Shown here in pieces: positions 1 to 7,648 of a stretch of DNA of 33,485 nt. The notes below the pieces were generated by a model. It had not been told where the DNA came from. It saw only the letters and a program-made list of their open reading frames with translations, and ran no database searches. Within the stretch, counting starts at the first letter, position 1. Each line of letters begins with the position of its first letter. Made by a program: the position numbers and the translations under genes. The DNA is from Alphaproteobacteria bacterium UBA6411 (GTDB lineage: Bacteria > Pseudomonadota > Alphaproteobacteria > CAAGCB01 > CAG-977), in contig DJPN01000018.1 in the NCBI GenBank assembly GCA_002438565.1, forward strand, positions 10,402 through 43,886, in the 5' to 3' direction.

Positions 1-20
1 GATTCCCCTCAGCTCCACCA
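1..20 (+). tRNA. 3' end of a tRNA (probably tRNA-Ala) cut by the window edge
   Basis: The first 20 bases read as the end of a T-loop, the 3' half of a T-stem, the acceptor strand CAGCTCC, discriminator A and an encoded CCA. A partner strand GGGGCTG would give the G3:U70 wobble typical of tRNA-Ala. The same acceptor end also occurs in tmRNA, so that remains possible. A terminator follows directly. Only the tail is in the window, so identity is inferred. Confidence 0.6.
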
Positions 21-21
21 T

Positions 22-56
22 AAAAAAATCCGTCTGTCGAAGACGGATTTTTTTTA
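22..56 (+). terminator. Intrinsic terminator after the RNA gene
   Basis: A perfect stem (ATCCGTCT with AGACGGAT) around a GTCGA loop is followed by a run of T and preceded by a run of A. It ends the RNA gene at the window edge and could also work on the other strand. Confidence 0.85.
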
Positions 57-90
57 TAACAGTTTTTGACAAAAAATGGTGTGTGAATAC

Positions 91-120
91 AAAAAAGCCC
101 TGCATGTTTTATACAGGGCC
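91..120 (-). terminator. Intrinsic terminator after tRNA(CAU)/cysE
   Basis: On the minus strand GCCCTG pairs with CAGGGC across an AT-rich loop and is followed by six T. It lies immediately 3' of the tRNA, and probably ends the cysE-tRNA transcript. Confidence 0.85.
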
Positions 121-124
121 TAAA

Positions 125-200
125 TGGTAGCGGGTGAGGGATTTGAACCCACGACACAAGGATTATGATTCCTCTGCTCTACCGACTGAGCTAACCCGCC
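125..200 (-). tRNA. tRNA with CAU anticodon (elongator Met or lysidine-type Ile)
   Basis: A complete 76-base cloverleaf with encoded CCA can be folded on the minus strand. The acceptor is GGCGGGT with ACCCGCT, the D-stem GCTC/GAGC, and the anticodon loop ATCATAA gives anticodon CAU. The anticodon stem lacks the three G:C pairs of initiator tRNA, so tRNA-fMet is unlikely. Elongator Met and Ile2(CAU) cannot be separated by eye. One T-stem pair looks mismatched. It starts 17 bases after the cysE stop on the same strand, so the two may share a transcript. Confidence 0.88.
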
Positions 201-217
201 ATCGGATAAAGATGCTT

Positions 218-907
218 TTATATGTTTTTGTCGTCCTTGTCAACAGTCTTTTTTTCAGAAATTTGTTTTTCCAGACTTTTGACCTGCGTTTTCAATTTTT
301 CAATCGCATCCAAAATAGGATCCGTTTTTTCGGCGGCATACGCTTCAAAGCATTTTTCTTCGGCTTTTTTGCGGCAGCGCACCACTTGCGCAGGAACGCC
401 GACCGCCGTCGCCCCCGCGGGAACGGCTTTCAGCACGACCGCATTCGACCCGATGCGCGCGTCGTCGCCGATTTCAATCGGCCCCAGCAATTTCGCCCCC
501 GCGCCGACAATCACGCGGTTGCCCAAAGTCGGATGCCGTTTTCCTTTTTGCGTTGAAGTCCCGCCCAGAGTTACGCCGTGATAAAGCGTTACATCATCAC
601 CGATTTCTGCCGTTTCGCCGATAACCAGTCCCGTGGCGTGGTCGATAAACAGTCTGCGTCCGATTCGCGCGGCCGGATGAATGTCAACCCCCGTCAAAAA
701 TCGGGCAAAAGACGAAATAATTCGCGCCGTCGTAAAAAATTTTTTACCCCACAAAAAATGGGACAGCCGATAAAGAATTATCGCATGAACCCCCGGATAG
801 CAAAGGAAAACCTCGATTTTTGAGCGGGCGGCGGGATCGCGAGCAACGACAGAATCGATGTCTTCGGACAATTTTGAAAATAATTCTTCTTTGATATGCT
901 TGAACAT
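218..907 (-). CDS. cysE: Serine O-acetyltransferase
   Basis: This cytoplasmic enzyme transfers acetyl from acetyl-CoA to serine, the first committed step of cysteine synthesis. The 229-residue protein has the N-terminal helical domain followed from about residue 75 by left-handed beta-helix hexapeptide repeats (VDIHPAARIG, then GLVIGETAEIG, HGVTLGG). The histidines in IDHATG and YHGVTLGG sit where the catalytic and substrate-binding residues of the family lie. The C-terminus differs from the short tail of the E. coli enzyme: about 45 residues of charged, heptad-like sequence (LKTQVKSLEKQISEKK) suggest a coiled coil, perhaps for oligomerisation. The start is an ATG with AGG six bases upstream. 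It is divergent from the hydrolase gene across 64 bases and precedes tRNA(CAU) on the same strand. Confidence 0.95.
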   Translation of the reverse strand: MFKHIKEELFSKLSEDIDSVVARDPAARSKIEVFLCYPGVHAIILYRLSHFLWGKKFFTTARIISSFARFLTGVDIHPAARIGRRLFIDHATGLVIGETAEIGDDVTLYHGVTLGGTSTQKGKRHPTLGNRVIVGAGAKLLGPIEIGDDARIGSNAVVLKAVPAGATAVGVPAQVVRCRKKAEEKCFEAYAAEKTDPILDAIEKLKTQVKSLEKQISEKKTVDKDDKNI

Positions 908-971
908 TGAGCCTGCGATTCGGTAAAATATGTTTTTCTATTGTATAACTCACACTTTGCAAGGTTTCAAT

Positions 972-1667
972 ATGCCCGAAGTGATTTTTAACGGTCCGGA
1001 AGGACGATTGGAAGGACGCTATCAAGCAGGCAAAACTCCTGATGCGCCTTTGGCTTTGATTTTGCATCCGCATCCGCAGATGCCGAACGGCAATATGAAC
1101 AACAGGGTATCCTACACGCTGTTTCAAACATTTGCGGCTTTGGGTTTTTCCGTTTTGCGTTTCAATTTCCGCGGTGTGGGACGATCCCAGGGAACTTATG
1201 ACGCCGGCGTCGGCGAACTGAGCGATGCCGCCGCGGCTTTGGATTGGCTGCAAATGCTGAACAAGGACGCCAAAACGTGCTGGATAGCGGGCTATTCGTT
1301 CGGCGCATGGATAGGCATGCAGCTGCTGATGCGCCGTCCCGAAATTTCGGGCTTCATTTCCGTCGCCCCCCCTGCGAATTCCAAAGATTTCATGTTTCTG
1401 GCGCCTTGTCCGTCATCGGGGTTGATTATTCACGGCGGCGCGGACGAACAAATCCCCGAAGCATCCGTTTGCGCTTTGGCGGACAAACTGTCGGGACAGC
1501 GCAACGTACATATTGATTACAAGCTGTTTCCGCACGCCAACCACACGTTCGACAACCATTTGCGCGATTTAAGCCTGTGCGTCGGCGAATACGTCAAAGC
1601 GGCTCAAGCCAAAAAACACCGCAAGGCAAAAACGAAAACGGTCAAAAAGCCCTCTCCGAAAGTTTGA
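972..1667 (+). CDS. COG2945-like alpha/beta hydrolase
   Basis: This is a probable cytoplasmic serine hydrolase with unknown substrate. The 231-residue protein has the HPHPQMPNGNMNNRV segment typical of the COG2945 alpha/beta superfamily, the NFRGVGRSQG turn, the nucleophile elbow GYSFG, an acidic residue in HGGADEQIP and the histidine of PHANHTFDNH, giving a plausible Ser-Asp-His triad. The last 20 residues are a Lys-rich tail. I chose the ATG at 972, which has AAGG about eight bases upstream and starts right at the conserved domain; an ATG at 930 in frame would add 14 residues without a better ribosome site. It ends just before a bidirectional terminator shared with the convergent DUF5131 gene. 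Confidence 0.85.
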   Translation: MPEVIFNGPEGRLEGRYQAGKTPDAPLALILHPHPQMPNGNMNNRVSYTLFQTFAALGFSVLRFNFRGVGRSQGTYDAGVGELSDAAAALDWLQMLNKDAKTCWIAGYSFGAWIGMQLLMRRPEISGFISVAPPANSKDFMFLAPCPSSGLIIHGGADEQIPEASVCALADKLSGQRNVHIDYKLFPHANHTFDNHLRDLSLCVGEYVKAAQAKKHRKAKTKTVKKPSPKV

Positions 1668-1671
1668 TTTT

Positions 1672-1699
1672 AAAAGCCGCCCGATTGAGCGGCTTTTTT
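1672..1699. terminator. Bidirectional terminator between convergent genes
   Basis: AAAAGCCGC and GCGGCTTTTTT form a strong stem with an eight-base loop and T-runs on both strands. It lies between the hydrolase stop and the DUF5131 stop, and serves both. Confidence 0.9.
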
Positions 1700-1700
1700 A

Positions 1701-2585
1701 TCAGTCAAATTTTGCGCCGCACTGTCCGCATTTGGAACAGCCGTTGCAGCGCATCCTTGCCCCGCATTCCCGACACTGTTTGCCGAAAAACGGAACGTAC
1801 TTTTCAACGTCCCCGAACAAATCGGGCTGCGGCTCGGCCAATTTGAAGCTTACAGGCTTGCCTTCAAAGCTCAACCCCGAACGGAAAGCCGCCCTGCTCT
1901 GCCTTGTTTTGTCGGGAATCGTATACGTTTTGCCGTCTTTGACAAAGACGGTTCCCGTTTCAAAAAAGCAAAAAGTTACATTCGCCGCGCGACATTCGTC
2001 CGACAGCCGTTTCACCCATTCGTAATACAGCGGACGTGCGCCGTCATAGTTTTCGCCGCCTGCCAGCACTTGTTCGATTTGCCCCGCCGCCAAATAATCC
2101 GCAATCGACACCGCCCCGATAAAAGGAGCCGCAATAATGCCTTTGTGCTTGAACGGCAGGGAAAACAGAATCGGAATCCGTTCGTCGGCTCTGACTTGAT
2201 TTTCACAAGTTACGCTGAAAAACACGTTTTCCCAGCCGTTCCCCCAATCCGCGGGCAAACAATCCGCCGCACGTTCGGGACGCTTTGTCAGCAAATAGAA
2301 CGCGACATCGGGACGCTGCTTCATAATCTTCCACGCCTCTGCACGCCAAGAATCGGCTTCTTGCAAAAAGAAATCAGATGTCAGGCATACGCGGATATGT
2401 TCGCCGCTTTTGATTTTGAATTTGCCGGATTTGTCCTTTGCCAGCGGATAATCGAAATTGTTTTGAACCTTGAAAATGCGCGAACCGTCCATGCCGCGGC
2501 GCTTGTCCAGCGTGTACATGTAGCAGTTGACGCACCCTTCGCTTTTTTTGACGCAACCGTGCCAAGGATTCCAAATATCATGCAT
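1701..2585 (-). CDS. Three-Cys-motif DUF5131 (phage Gp37/Gp68) family protein
   Basis: The function is unknown. The 294-residue protein opens with the family signature WNPWHGC, then Cys18 and Cys21 in GCVNCY, giving C-x6-C-x2-C. This looks like a metal or Fe-S site related to radical-SAM-type clusters, though the order is not the standard CX3CX2C. Further family features are VCLTSDFF, FYLLTKRPER and VLAGGENYDGARPLYYEW. The last 25 residues hold a second cluster of six cysteines (CREC, CNGCSKCGQC) resembling a zinc ribbon. It lies eight bases downstream of the D12 adenine methylase on the same strand, so the two are probably co-expressed. Members of this family often sit beside a partner (TcmP) or a DNA-modification gene, which suggests a role on nucleic acids. 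That role is inferred. Confidence 0.85.
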   Translation of the reverse strand: MHDIWNPWHGCVKKSEGCVNCYMYTLDKRRGMDGSRIFKVQNNFDYPLAKDKSGKFKIKSGEHIRVCLTSDFFLQEADSWRAEAWKIMKQRPDVAFYLLTKRPERAADCLPADWGNGWENVFFSVTCENQVRADERIPILFSLPFKHKGIIAAPFIGAVSIADYLAAGQIEQVLAGGENYDGARPLYYEWVKRLSDECRAANVTFCFFETGTVFVKDGKTYTIPDKTRQSRAAFRSGLSFEGKPVSFKLAEPQPDLFGDVEKYVPFFGKQCRECGARMRCNGCSKCGQCGAKFD

Positions 2586-2593
2586 CGGATATC

Positions 2594-3643
2594 TTATTTT
2601 TCCATCAAAAACAAATATTCTTTGTATTTTTCAGCAGAATTCAGCCACATTTTGGTTGACGTCATTTGCGACATGACATTCCTTTTGTGGTCGATTTCCG
2701 CGATTTTCAACCGCCTGCCGTACGCCGCAAGCAATTCCGCCAAATCAGCCTTGGCCGCCCGCCCGTTCGCCCCGTAAGACAGTAAAACATACCGCGCATC
2801 CGTTGAAGCTATCAGCCGCTCCAATGCGTTTAAAACAATGTCCGAACGGCAGTTTTCAAATACGGACGGCTGCACCGAGTCTTTGGAATCGACACGGCGA
2901 TTCGCTTTGCCGAACACAGCGGGTTTGTCGTTTAAAACAAGAGTTGTCCAAAGATGATAATAGGCGCTGTAGCGCACGCGGCTGGTCGGCATTTTCGCGT
3001 TGTCCGATCCGTACGGCGGATCAAAGTACGCCAAATCGAACGACCTTCCCTGTATTGCATCAAACACGTCGCCGCGCAAAACCGTGTTTTCGGACGTCAA
3101 AGCAAAACGTTTCGGCAGCTTCAGCCGCAAATCCTTGTTTGAACGCACAGACCAGCCGGATAAATAGGACGCATAATGCCCTAAAGTGCTGTCCACGGAA
3201 TCCAGCGCCAATATCAAACTGGTCAGCACGACGCTTTTGTCGACAAAGTCCAGCCCGATCCTGTCAATTTCATCGCGGATTGCATCCAGTTTGCGGGTGT
3301 TTTTGATTTGAAAGGGCTTTTTCCTGTCATCCGGCCCGCCGCCGTAATGTTCCGTAAACCACCCGTCAACCCCCTGCAACGTATTCAAATGCGCCAATAT
3401 TTCGGCATAAAAAGAATCAGGCTTGTCGGATTTCAAATAGCAGTTGGCGAATACTTCCGACCAAACCGCCGTATCGTTTGCCGTCGTGTTCAGTCCCGAT
3501 TGGGCAAACGCCTGCGCGACGCGGGTTGACCCCGAAAAGCCGTCCAGCACAGTTCGCACACCTTGCGTTTCGGACAAAGTCTGTAAAATGTGCGGAATGA
3601 TTTTGCGTTTTGATCCCGCATACTTAATGCCTTGGGTTTCCAT
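2594..3643 (-). CDS. D12-class DNA adenine-N6 methyltransferase
   Basis: This enzyme is predicted to methylate adenine in a specific DNA site using S-adenosylmethionine. The 349-residue protein has motif X as KYAGSKRK near the N-terminus, motif I as DGFSGSTRVA and catalytic motif IV DPPYG at residues 208-212. It is longer than Dam (about 280) and does not resemble the Dam-type methylase at 12369 outside these motifs, so its target is probably different and cannot be read from sequence. No restriction enzyme is beside it; its only partner is the DUF5131 gene eight bases downstream. The start ATG has GAGG six bases upstream. It may be an orphan or epigenetic methylase, or half of an unusual modification system. 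Confidence 0.88.
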   Translation of the reverse strand: METQGIKYAGSKRKIIPHILQTLSETQGVRTVLDGFSGSTRVAQAFAQSGLNTTANDTAVWSEVFANCYLKSDKPDSFYAEILAHLNTLQGVDGWFTEHYGGGPDDRKKPFQIKNTRKLDAIRDEIDRIGLDFVDKSVVLTSLILALDSVDSTLGHYASYLSGWSVRSNKDLRLKLPKRFALTSENTVLRGDVFDAIQGRSFDLAYFDPPYGSDNAKMPTSRVRYSAYYHLWTTLVLNDKPAVFGKANRRVDSKDSVQPSVFENCRSDIVLNALERLIASTDARYVLLSYGANGRAAKADLAELLAAYGRRLKIAEIDHKRNVMSQMTSTKMWLNSAEKYKEYLFLMEK

Positions 3644-3657
3644 GGACGGCCTCTAAT

Positions 3658-3690
3658 GAAAAACCGCCGAAAAATATTTCCGGCGGCTTT
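3658..3690 (-). terminator. Terminator after the YdcH-like gene
   Basis: On the minus strand GCCGCCG pairs with CGGCGGT around an AT-rich loop and is followed by five T. It lies about 20 bases after the stop codon of the small gene and just upstream of the methylase start. Confidence 0.8.
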
Positions 3691-3710
3691 AAAACTGCAA
3701 AACCCAAAAA

Positions 3711-3881
3711 TCAGTTTGCGCCTTCTTCGGCTTCGATTTCTTCTTTCAATTTCAGTTTTTGGCGTTTCAAATTGGAAATCGCGGCTTCATCGGGCAAAGG
3801 ACGAGCCATTTCTTCCCTGATCGCGTCGTCCAAAGCGGCGTGTTTGGCTTTCAATGCCGTCAAGTGATTCGTTTCCGTCAT
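3711..3881 (-). CDS. YdcH/DUF465-like small coiled-coil protein
   Basis: This 56-residue protein is predicted to be two antiparallel helices (LTALKAKHAALDDAIREE and ISNLKRQKLKLKEEIEAEE) joined by a short Pro-containing turn, the hallmark of the YdcH/DUF465 family common in alphaproteobacteria. Its biochemical role is not known. I chose the ATG at 3881, with GGAG about eight bases upstream; an in-frame GTG at 3896 would add five residues but would place the ribosome site inside the gene. It is monocistronic, with terminators on both sides. Confidence 0.85.
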   Translation of the reverse strand: MTETNHLTALKAKHAALDDAIREEMARPLPDEAAISNLKRQKLKLKEEIEAEEGAN

Positions 3882-3952
3882 GTGCAATACTCCCACATTT
3901 TCAAATTGACACTTTTTATAGTATACAGGCTTTTAAGTCCTTTTAAAAGCAT

Positions 3953-3986
3953 AAAAAAGGAAGCCGCCTGCCGGAGGCTCCCTTTT
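3953..3986 (-). terminator. Terminator after lipoprotein cassette A
   Basis: A bulged GC-rich stem (GGGAGCCTCC with GGCGGCTTCC on the minus strand) is followed by six T. It lies 17 bases after the LpoB-like stop and closes the long minus-strand operon that begins at rpmH. Confidence 0.8.
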
Positions 3987-4002
3987 TCTGTCAAGCCGGA
4001 TT

Positions 4003-4617
4003 TCACCAGCCCAAACCGCTGCGTTTGGAATACTTGGAAACCGTAGAGCGCATGCGCGCGACTTCCTCGCCCGACGTAATGTCCGTAAAGCGCAGGTTGA
4101 CCGTGTATTCCTTAATGGTCTTGCCTTTGAATGTTTTGGGATTCATGCGCACCGCGCCGAAAATCAACAGTTCCGCCCCCGTCTGTTTGCCGATTTTTTG
4201 AATATCGGACTGTTTGACCATGCCTTCGTTCTGATAGCGGATTTCTTGCAAAATACGGTCGCGCGCGGCGGCGTCAATCAAGCGGAATTCGCCCGTTTCC
4301 GACATTTGCGTCAACAATTCGTCATTCATGTCGTCAACCGGAAAATACGCTTCCGACGTTTCGTTCTGAACTTCGGCGATGAACAGTTTGGGACGGTGTC
4401 CCAGTTCGTTCAAGTAATTCCTAAATCCGCGATTCGCGTCCATTTTTTTCATGATTTCGCCGACGGTGTTCTGCGTATCCGTCAACAGCCATTCGTCGGT
4501 GATTTCCATGGCTTTTTCATCGCCTTCCGCCGTGGACAGGCGTTCGGCTTTGAAGCCGGCACACCCCTGCAGAGCCAACGAGGCCGACAACAGCAAAGCG
4601 GTCAAAAATTTGTTCAT
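4003..4617 (-). CDS. LpoB-like lipoprotein (cassette A)
   Basis: This is a predicted outer-membrane lipoprotein of the penicillin-binding-protein-activator LpoB group (COG3417). In enterobacteria LpoB stimulates the peptidoglycan synthase PBP1b from the periplasm; the same role here is an inference. The 204-residue precursor has a signal peptide ending at the lipobox LQGC (Cys19), then family motifs IAEVQNETSE, MSETGEFRLIDAA, RDRILQEIRYQ, TGAELLIFGAV and VNLRFTDITSGEEVA. It ends in a terminal Trp, as does its paralogue at 31550. The start has GGGATG about six bases upstream. It is the last gene of cassette A, 12 bases after the LPP20 gene. Confidence 0.85.
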   Translation of the reverse strand: MNKFLTALLLSASLALQGCAGFKAERLSTAEGDEKAMEITDEWLLTDTQNTVGEIMKKMDANRGFRNYLNELGHRPKLFIAEVQNETSEAYFPVDDMNDELLTQMSETGEFRLIDAAARDRILQEIRYQNEGMVKQSDIQKIGKQTGAELLIFGAVRMNPKTFKGKTIKEYTVNLRFTDITSGEEVARMRSTVSKYSKRSGLGW

Positions 4618-4629
4618 TTTTTCATCCCT

Positions 4630-5571
4630 TTAAAAGTTCAGGTTCAAGATGTTTTCCTGCAAGTAATTTTTCAGCGATTCCAGCGCCTTGCCATACGCTT
4701 GTTTTTCGTTCAATCCCGATTCCGTCAAAGTCGTCGCCAGCGCTTCGGCGTCGACGCCGCGTTTGTCGGGCGCGGACAGCGTAAAGTGGTAATCGTATTT
4801 GACAAAGCCGCTGACTTTTAAAAACTGTTCTTCGGCTTGCATGGAAATCGTTACAACGGGCGTGTTCAAAGCGGGCTTCACGGCGAACGTATAGCCGTTT
4901 TCCGCCAAAACGGAACGGACGGCCTGCACAAAAGCGGGCGATCCGCCGCGTGCCTGCAGATAAATGTGCCGTTTGCCGATGCGAGCTTTTTTATTGCCGT
5001 ACACCTGTTCATACGATACGGATTCGATAGCCGGCTTTCCCGTCAAAGTAATGTACCGCTGATTGATTCCGCGGCGCTGTTCGTACAGCTTTTCCAGCTT
5101 GACGGCGGCGGCGGGGGAATCCTCTTTCAGCAAGGCTTCCATTTTCGCGTCCAAATCGTCGATTTCTTCGCGGGTGATTTCGGCGGCTTTGTTTTTGTTC
5201 AGCACCGCTAAAGCGTACACCGTCCCGTTTTCCGTAAACGTATCGCGGATATCCGTCGCGGTCAGCAAAACGTCGGACGATTCGGAAACATAGTCGCGTG
5301 TTTTCCCGCTGACACCGTTTTCATCGGCTTTTGTTTCCGTTGAAAACGACGCTTTGATGCGGGATTCAAAGACTTTTGCCAATCCCGCGCGGGCGTCGGC
5401 CTTGGCAACCGTCAAACTGCGCCCCGAACCGACGGCGCAAAATTCATCCGCCGAACATTCGGCATAAGGACTGTCCACCCATTCGGGTTTTGCGGTTTTA
5501 TCCGCTTTTGCCGACGCGCATGCCGACAAAAGCAGAATCAAACCGACAGTAAAAACCGAACGGTTATTCAT
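4630..5571 (-). CDS. LPP20-family lipoprotein (cassette A)
   Basis: This is an envelope lipoprotein of the LPP20 type; the molecular role is not known for this branch. The 313-residue precursor has signal sequence and lipobox LLSAC (Cys18). The LPP20 core spans roughly residues 27-75 (KPEWVDSPY, FCAVGSG, AKADARAGLAKVF), a fold related to those of flagellar FlgP and other outer-membrane accessory proteins. A charged helical section follows (DAKMEALLKEDSPAAAVKLE) and then a C-terminal domain. It overlaps the upstream gene by eight bases, indicating translational coupling. The paralogue at 30597 matches it along its length (for example YEQRRGINQ against YEKRRGLNE) but has a different signal peptide. 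Confidence 0.82.
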   Translation of the reverse strand: MNNRSVFTVGLILLLSACASAKADKTAKPEWVDSPYAECSADEFCAVGSGRSLTVAKADARAGLAKVFESRIKASFSTETKADENGVSGKTRDYVSESSDVLLTATDIRDTFTENGTVYALAVLNKNKAAEITREEIDDLDAKMEALLKEDSPAAAVKLEKLYEQRRGINQRYITLTGKPAIESVSYEQVYGNKKARIGKRHIYLQARGGSPAFVQAVRSVLAENGYTFAVKPALNTPVVTISMQAEEQFLKVSGFVKYDYHFTLSAPDKRGVDAEALATTLTESGLNEKQAYGKALESLKNYLQENILNLNF

Positions 5572-6172
5572 TTGTTTCGGCTTTCAAAGCTTCGACCGTT
5601 TTGTTGACGGCCTTTTCCATCGCTTCTTTTTCGTCGCCTTTTAAAGTGCGCAAAGTTTTGGCTTTGTACATTTCAATCGCGTCGACCAGCGCGTCTTTTT
5701 TGATTTTGACGGCGACGTCGCATTTATATGCGACATAGTCTTTTTCCGCGCCCAACGTTTTCAGATACGACCGTTTTTCCCAATATTTTTCAGCGACAAC
5801 AACGCCGTGCATGTTGACTTGAATGTTTTGCGCCAGCTTGTCTTTCATCTTGGTGGAAGCGGCATCGTCCTGCGATTTGCTGACTTCTTCAAAAGTGCCG
5901 GCGATTTCCTGCGCAATCTCGGACGCCAGTTTGCGCTTGGCGTTGGCTTCGGCATCGCGCAAGCATAAACGCTGAGTCGCCCCCATGCCGTCGCTGACAT
6001 AATAACGGTTGGTTTTGCGTTCGGAAGACGAATCGATTTTCGCCGTTTTGGACTGAATCGTCCATGCAGGCTTCGATGCTTCGGACGCGTCCTTGACTTC
6101 GTAATCGGGTTTGAATCCCGCGCAAGCGGTCAGCAAGCTTACAGCGGCAACTGTCAAAACTTTGTTCTTCAT
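5564..6172 (-). CDS. LPP20-like lipoprotein, CAGFKPDY type (cassette A)
   Basis: This is an envelope lipoprotein of unknown function, probably another LPP20-like fold. The 202-residue precursor starts at 6172, where an ATG has AAGGAG eight bases upstream; a longer in-frame reading from 6214 lacks a signal at its N-terminus. The lipobox is LLTAC, followed by AGFKPDY. The core has QRLCLRDAEANAKRKLASEIAQEI, YWEKRSY, GAEKDYVAYKCDVAV and a Lys-rich C-terminal helix. The paralogue at 29950 keeps CAGFKPDY, YWEKR, GAEKD and YKCDVAV unchanged, the best-conserved pair in the two cassettes. It lies 38 bases after the COG3014 gene. Confidence 0.8.
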   Translation of the reverse strand: MKNKVLTVAAVSLLTACAGFKPDYEVKDASEASKPAWTIQSKTAKIDSSSERKTNRYYVSDGMGATQRLCLRDAEANAKRKLASEIAQEIAGTFEEVSKSQDDAASTKMKDKLAQNIQVNMHGVVVAEKYWEKRSYLKTLGAEKDYVAYKCDVAVKIKKDALVDAIEMYKAKTLRTLKGDEKEAMEKAVNKTVEALKAETNE

Positions 6173-6210
6173 GGAAACACTCCTTCGATTAAATTCAAAT
6201 TTCCTTATTT

Positions 6211-7644
6211 TCACTCGTTCGGCAGGTTCAGGTCAACCAAAACCGCACGGGAATCGTCCACGGTGAACGAAAAATTTTTCACCGCTTGTGAATTTGCTTC
6301 GATTTGCGCGGAATAATCCCCTTTTTTCAAAGGAACGGATTGCTGATAAACGGCGGCGGGCAACAATCCCCAATACCGCACGTCGGCATATTCGGACGCT
6401 TCGATGCCTTTGGCCAAGGTTGCAAAAATGCCGTACGCCGCCAAAATCGTCCACGAATTTTGCGAATCGTAAGCCGCGCACGCCGTTGCAACGGCGGAAA
6501 CATATTTTGCCGTCAATCTTGCCCCTTTGGAAGCAATCATTCCGGCGCGTTTGTTTTTGTACGCCTTGTACGCCGTTTCCGACACGGGCGCGGTTAAAAC
6601 CAGCGGCCGGGTTGCGATTTGTTTTCCCTTGGAATCGAAAATTTTAAGACGGTATCCCTTGGCTTTCGGCGGTTCGGGAACGCTTGGAATCTCGAACGCG
6701 ATTCGCTGCCCCGGCAGGATATAGCCCAAGCAGCTAGTCAAGTCATTGCCGCTGTTCGCCGCCAAAAACATCGCCAGAGGAATTTGAAAATCAACTTTTT
6801 CCGCGATTTTAGGTGTTACAAGCCCCGCTTTGACCAAAAAGCGGACGTTCTTCTTTTTCGCGCCGTCCGCCGTCAAATCCGCCGACTTTTCCCGCGCGTA
6901 TTCTTTCAGTTTTTCACCGTTTTCATCCTGCAAGGACGGCATGTCCGCATAATCGGATTCCAACAGATTCACCGCGTCTTTATACAGCTGGCGCGCAATC
7001 TGGCGATCGCCGTTCGATCCGTAGATATCGTGAAATTCGCCGCCCCATGTTTTGGCAAGCATATCTTGATGAAAATCGTTTTTGTTGTTCGATTCGACGG
7101 TAAATGCCGTCAGCATGACGTTCCAGTCCAGCAAAGCCGCGCGCGCCGCCGACAAATGCCGCCTTTTTTCGGATTCGGAGAGTTCTTTGCGTTCGACGGC
7201 CTGCTTGACACCGTCTTTTTCAGCTGTATACGCCTCGTAAAACCCTTGTCGGTACAGGCGGTAATTCGTCACGGACAAATAAAAGCGCAACAGCGACAGC
7301 TCGTATTTTTCCCCCGCGTACGGAATCACGCCGTCGCCCGCAATTTGCGCGGCCGCCGCTTTGGAAACGCTTTTGGTGTACAGCTGTTTTGACAAACCGT
7401 GCGCCGCGTCGAAATTCTGCAAAGCTTGGAAATACTCGCCGTTCAAATAATGGTACGATCCCAATTCCAAATACCGCACCAGCAGCGAAGCATCGTCTTT
7501 GTAAAAGTCGTCGTCTTCGGTCAAAGCGTATGCCGTTTGCATATCGCCCCGACGCACCGCATCAACGAATTGAGCGTGATTCAGCCCTGTATGCCCGCAT
7601 GCGGACAGCAGCAGAACAATGAAAATGCCCCCCGCCCGACGCAT
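6211..7644 (-). CDS. COG3014-family lipoprotein (cassette A)
   Basis: This is a predicted envelope lipoprotein of the poorly characterised COG3014 family, which often neighbours LPP20 and LpoB-like genes. The 477-residue precursor has a short signal and lipobox LLSAC (Cys16). The first half is helical and repeat-like (RRGDMQTAYAL, LGSYHYLNGEYFQALQNFDAA), resembling TPR or Sel1 repeats. A glycine-rich signature follows (IAGDGVIPYAGEKYE), then a region typical of the family (IASKGARLTAKYVSAVATA). The beta-rich C-terminus contains EYADVRYWGLLPAAVYQQ. It starts four bases after the engB stop, so it is transcribed with the rpmH-engB operon. The paralogue at 28574 is 38 residues shorter. Confidence 0.82.
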   Translation of the reverse strand: MRRAGGIFIVLLLSACGHTGLNHAQFVDAVRRGDMQTAYALTEDDDFYKDDASLLVRYLELGSYHYLNGEYFQALQNFDAAHGLSKQLYTKSVSKAAAAQIAGDGVIPYAGEKYELSLLRFYLSVTNYRLYRQGFYEAYTAEKDGVKQAVERKELSESEKRRHLSAARAALLDWNVMLTAFTVESNNKNDFHQDMLAKTWGGEFHDIYGSNGDRQIARQLYKDAVNLLESDYADMPSLQDENGEKLKEYAREKSADLTADGAKKKNVRFLVKAGLVTPKIAEKVDFQIPLAMFLAANSGNDLTSCLGYILPGQRIAFEIPSVPEPPKAKGYRLKIFDSKGKQIATRPLVLTAPVSETAYKAYKNKRAGMIASKGARLTAKYVSAVATACAAYDSQNSWTILAAYGIFATLAKGIEASEYADVRYWGLLPAAVYQQSVPLKKGDYSAQIEANSQAVKNFSFTVDDSRAVLVDLNLPNE

Positions 7645-7648
7645 CCGT

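Noticed and set aside
1..20. 3' end of a one-piece tmRNA
   Set aside because: The acceptor CAGCTCCACCA would fit, but it also fits tRNA-Ala, which is simpler, and alphaproteobacterial tmRNA genes are usually permuted. The body is outside the window, so it is not decided.
125..200. Initiator tRNA-fMet
   Set aside because: The anticodon stem lacks the three consecutive G:C pairs and there is no first-pair mismatch of the initiator type (the first pair is G:U).
3906..3922. TTGACA followed by TATAGT as a plus-strand promoter
   Set aside because: The boxes are only five bases apart and the strand leads into the antisense of the lipoprotein operon.
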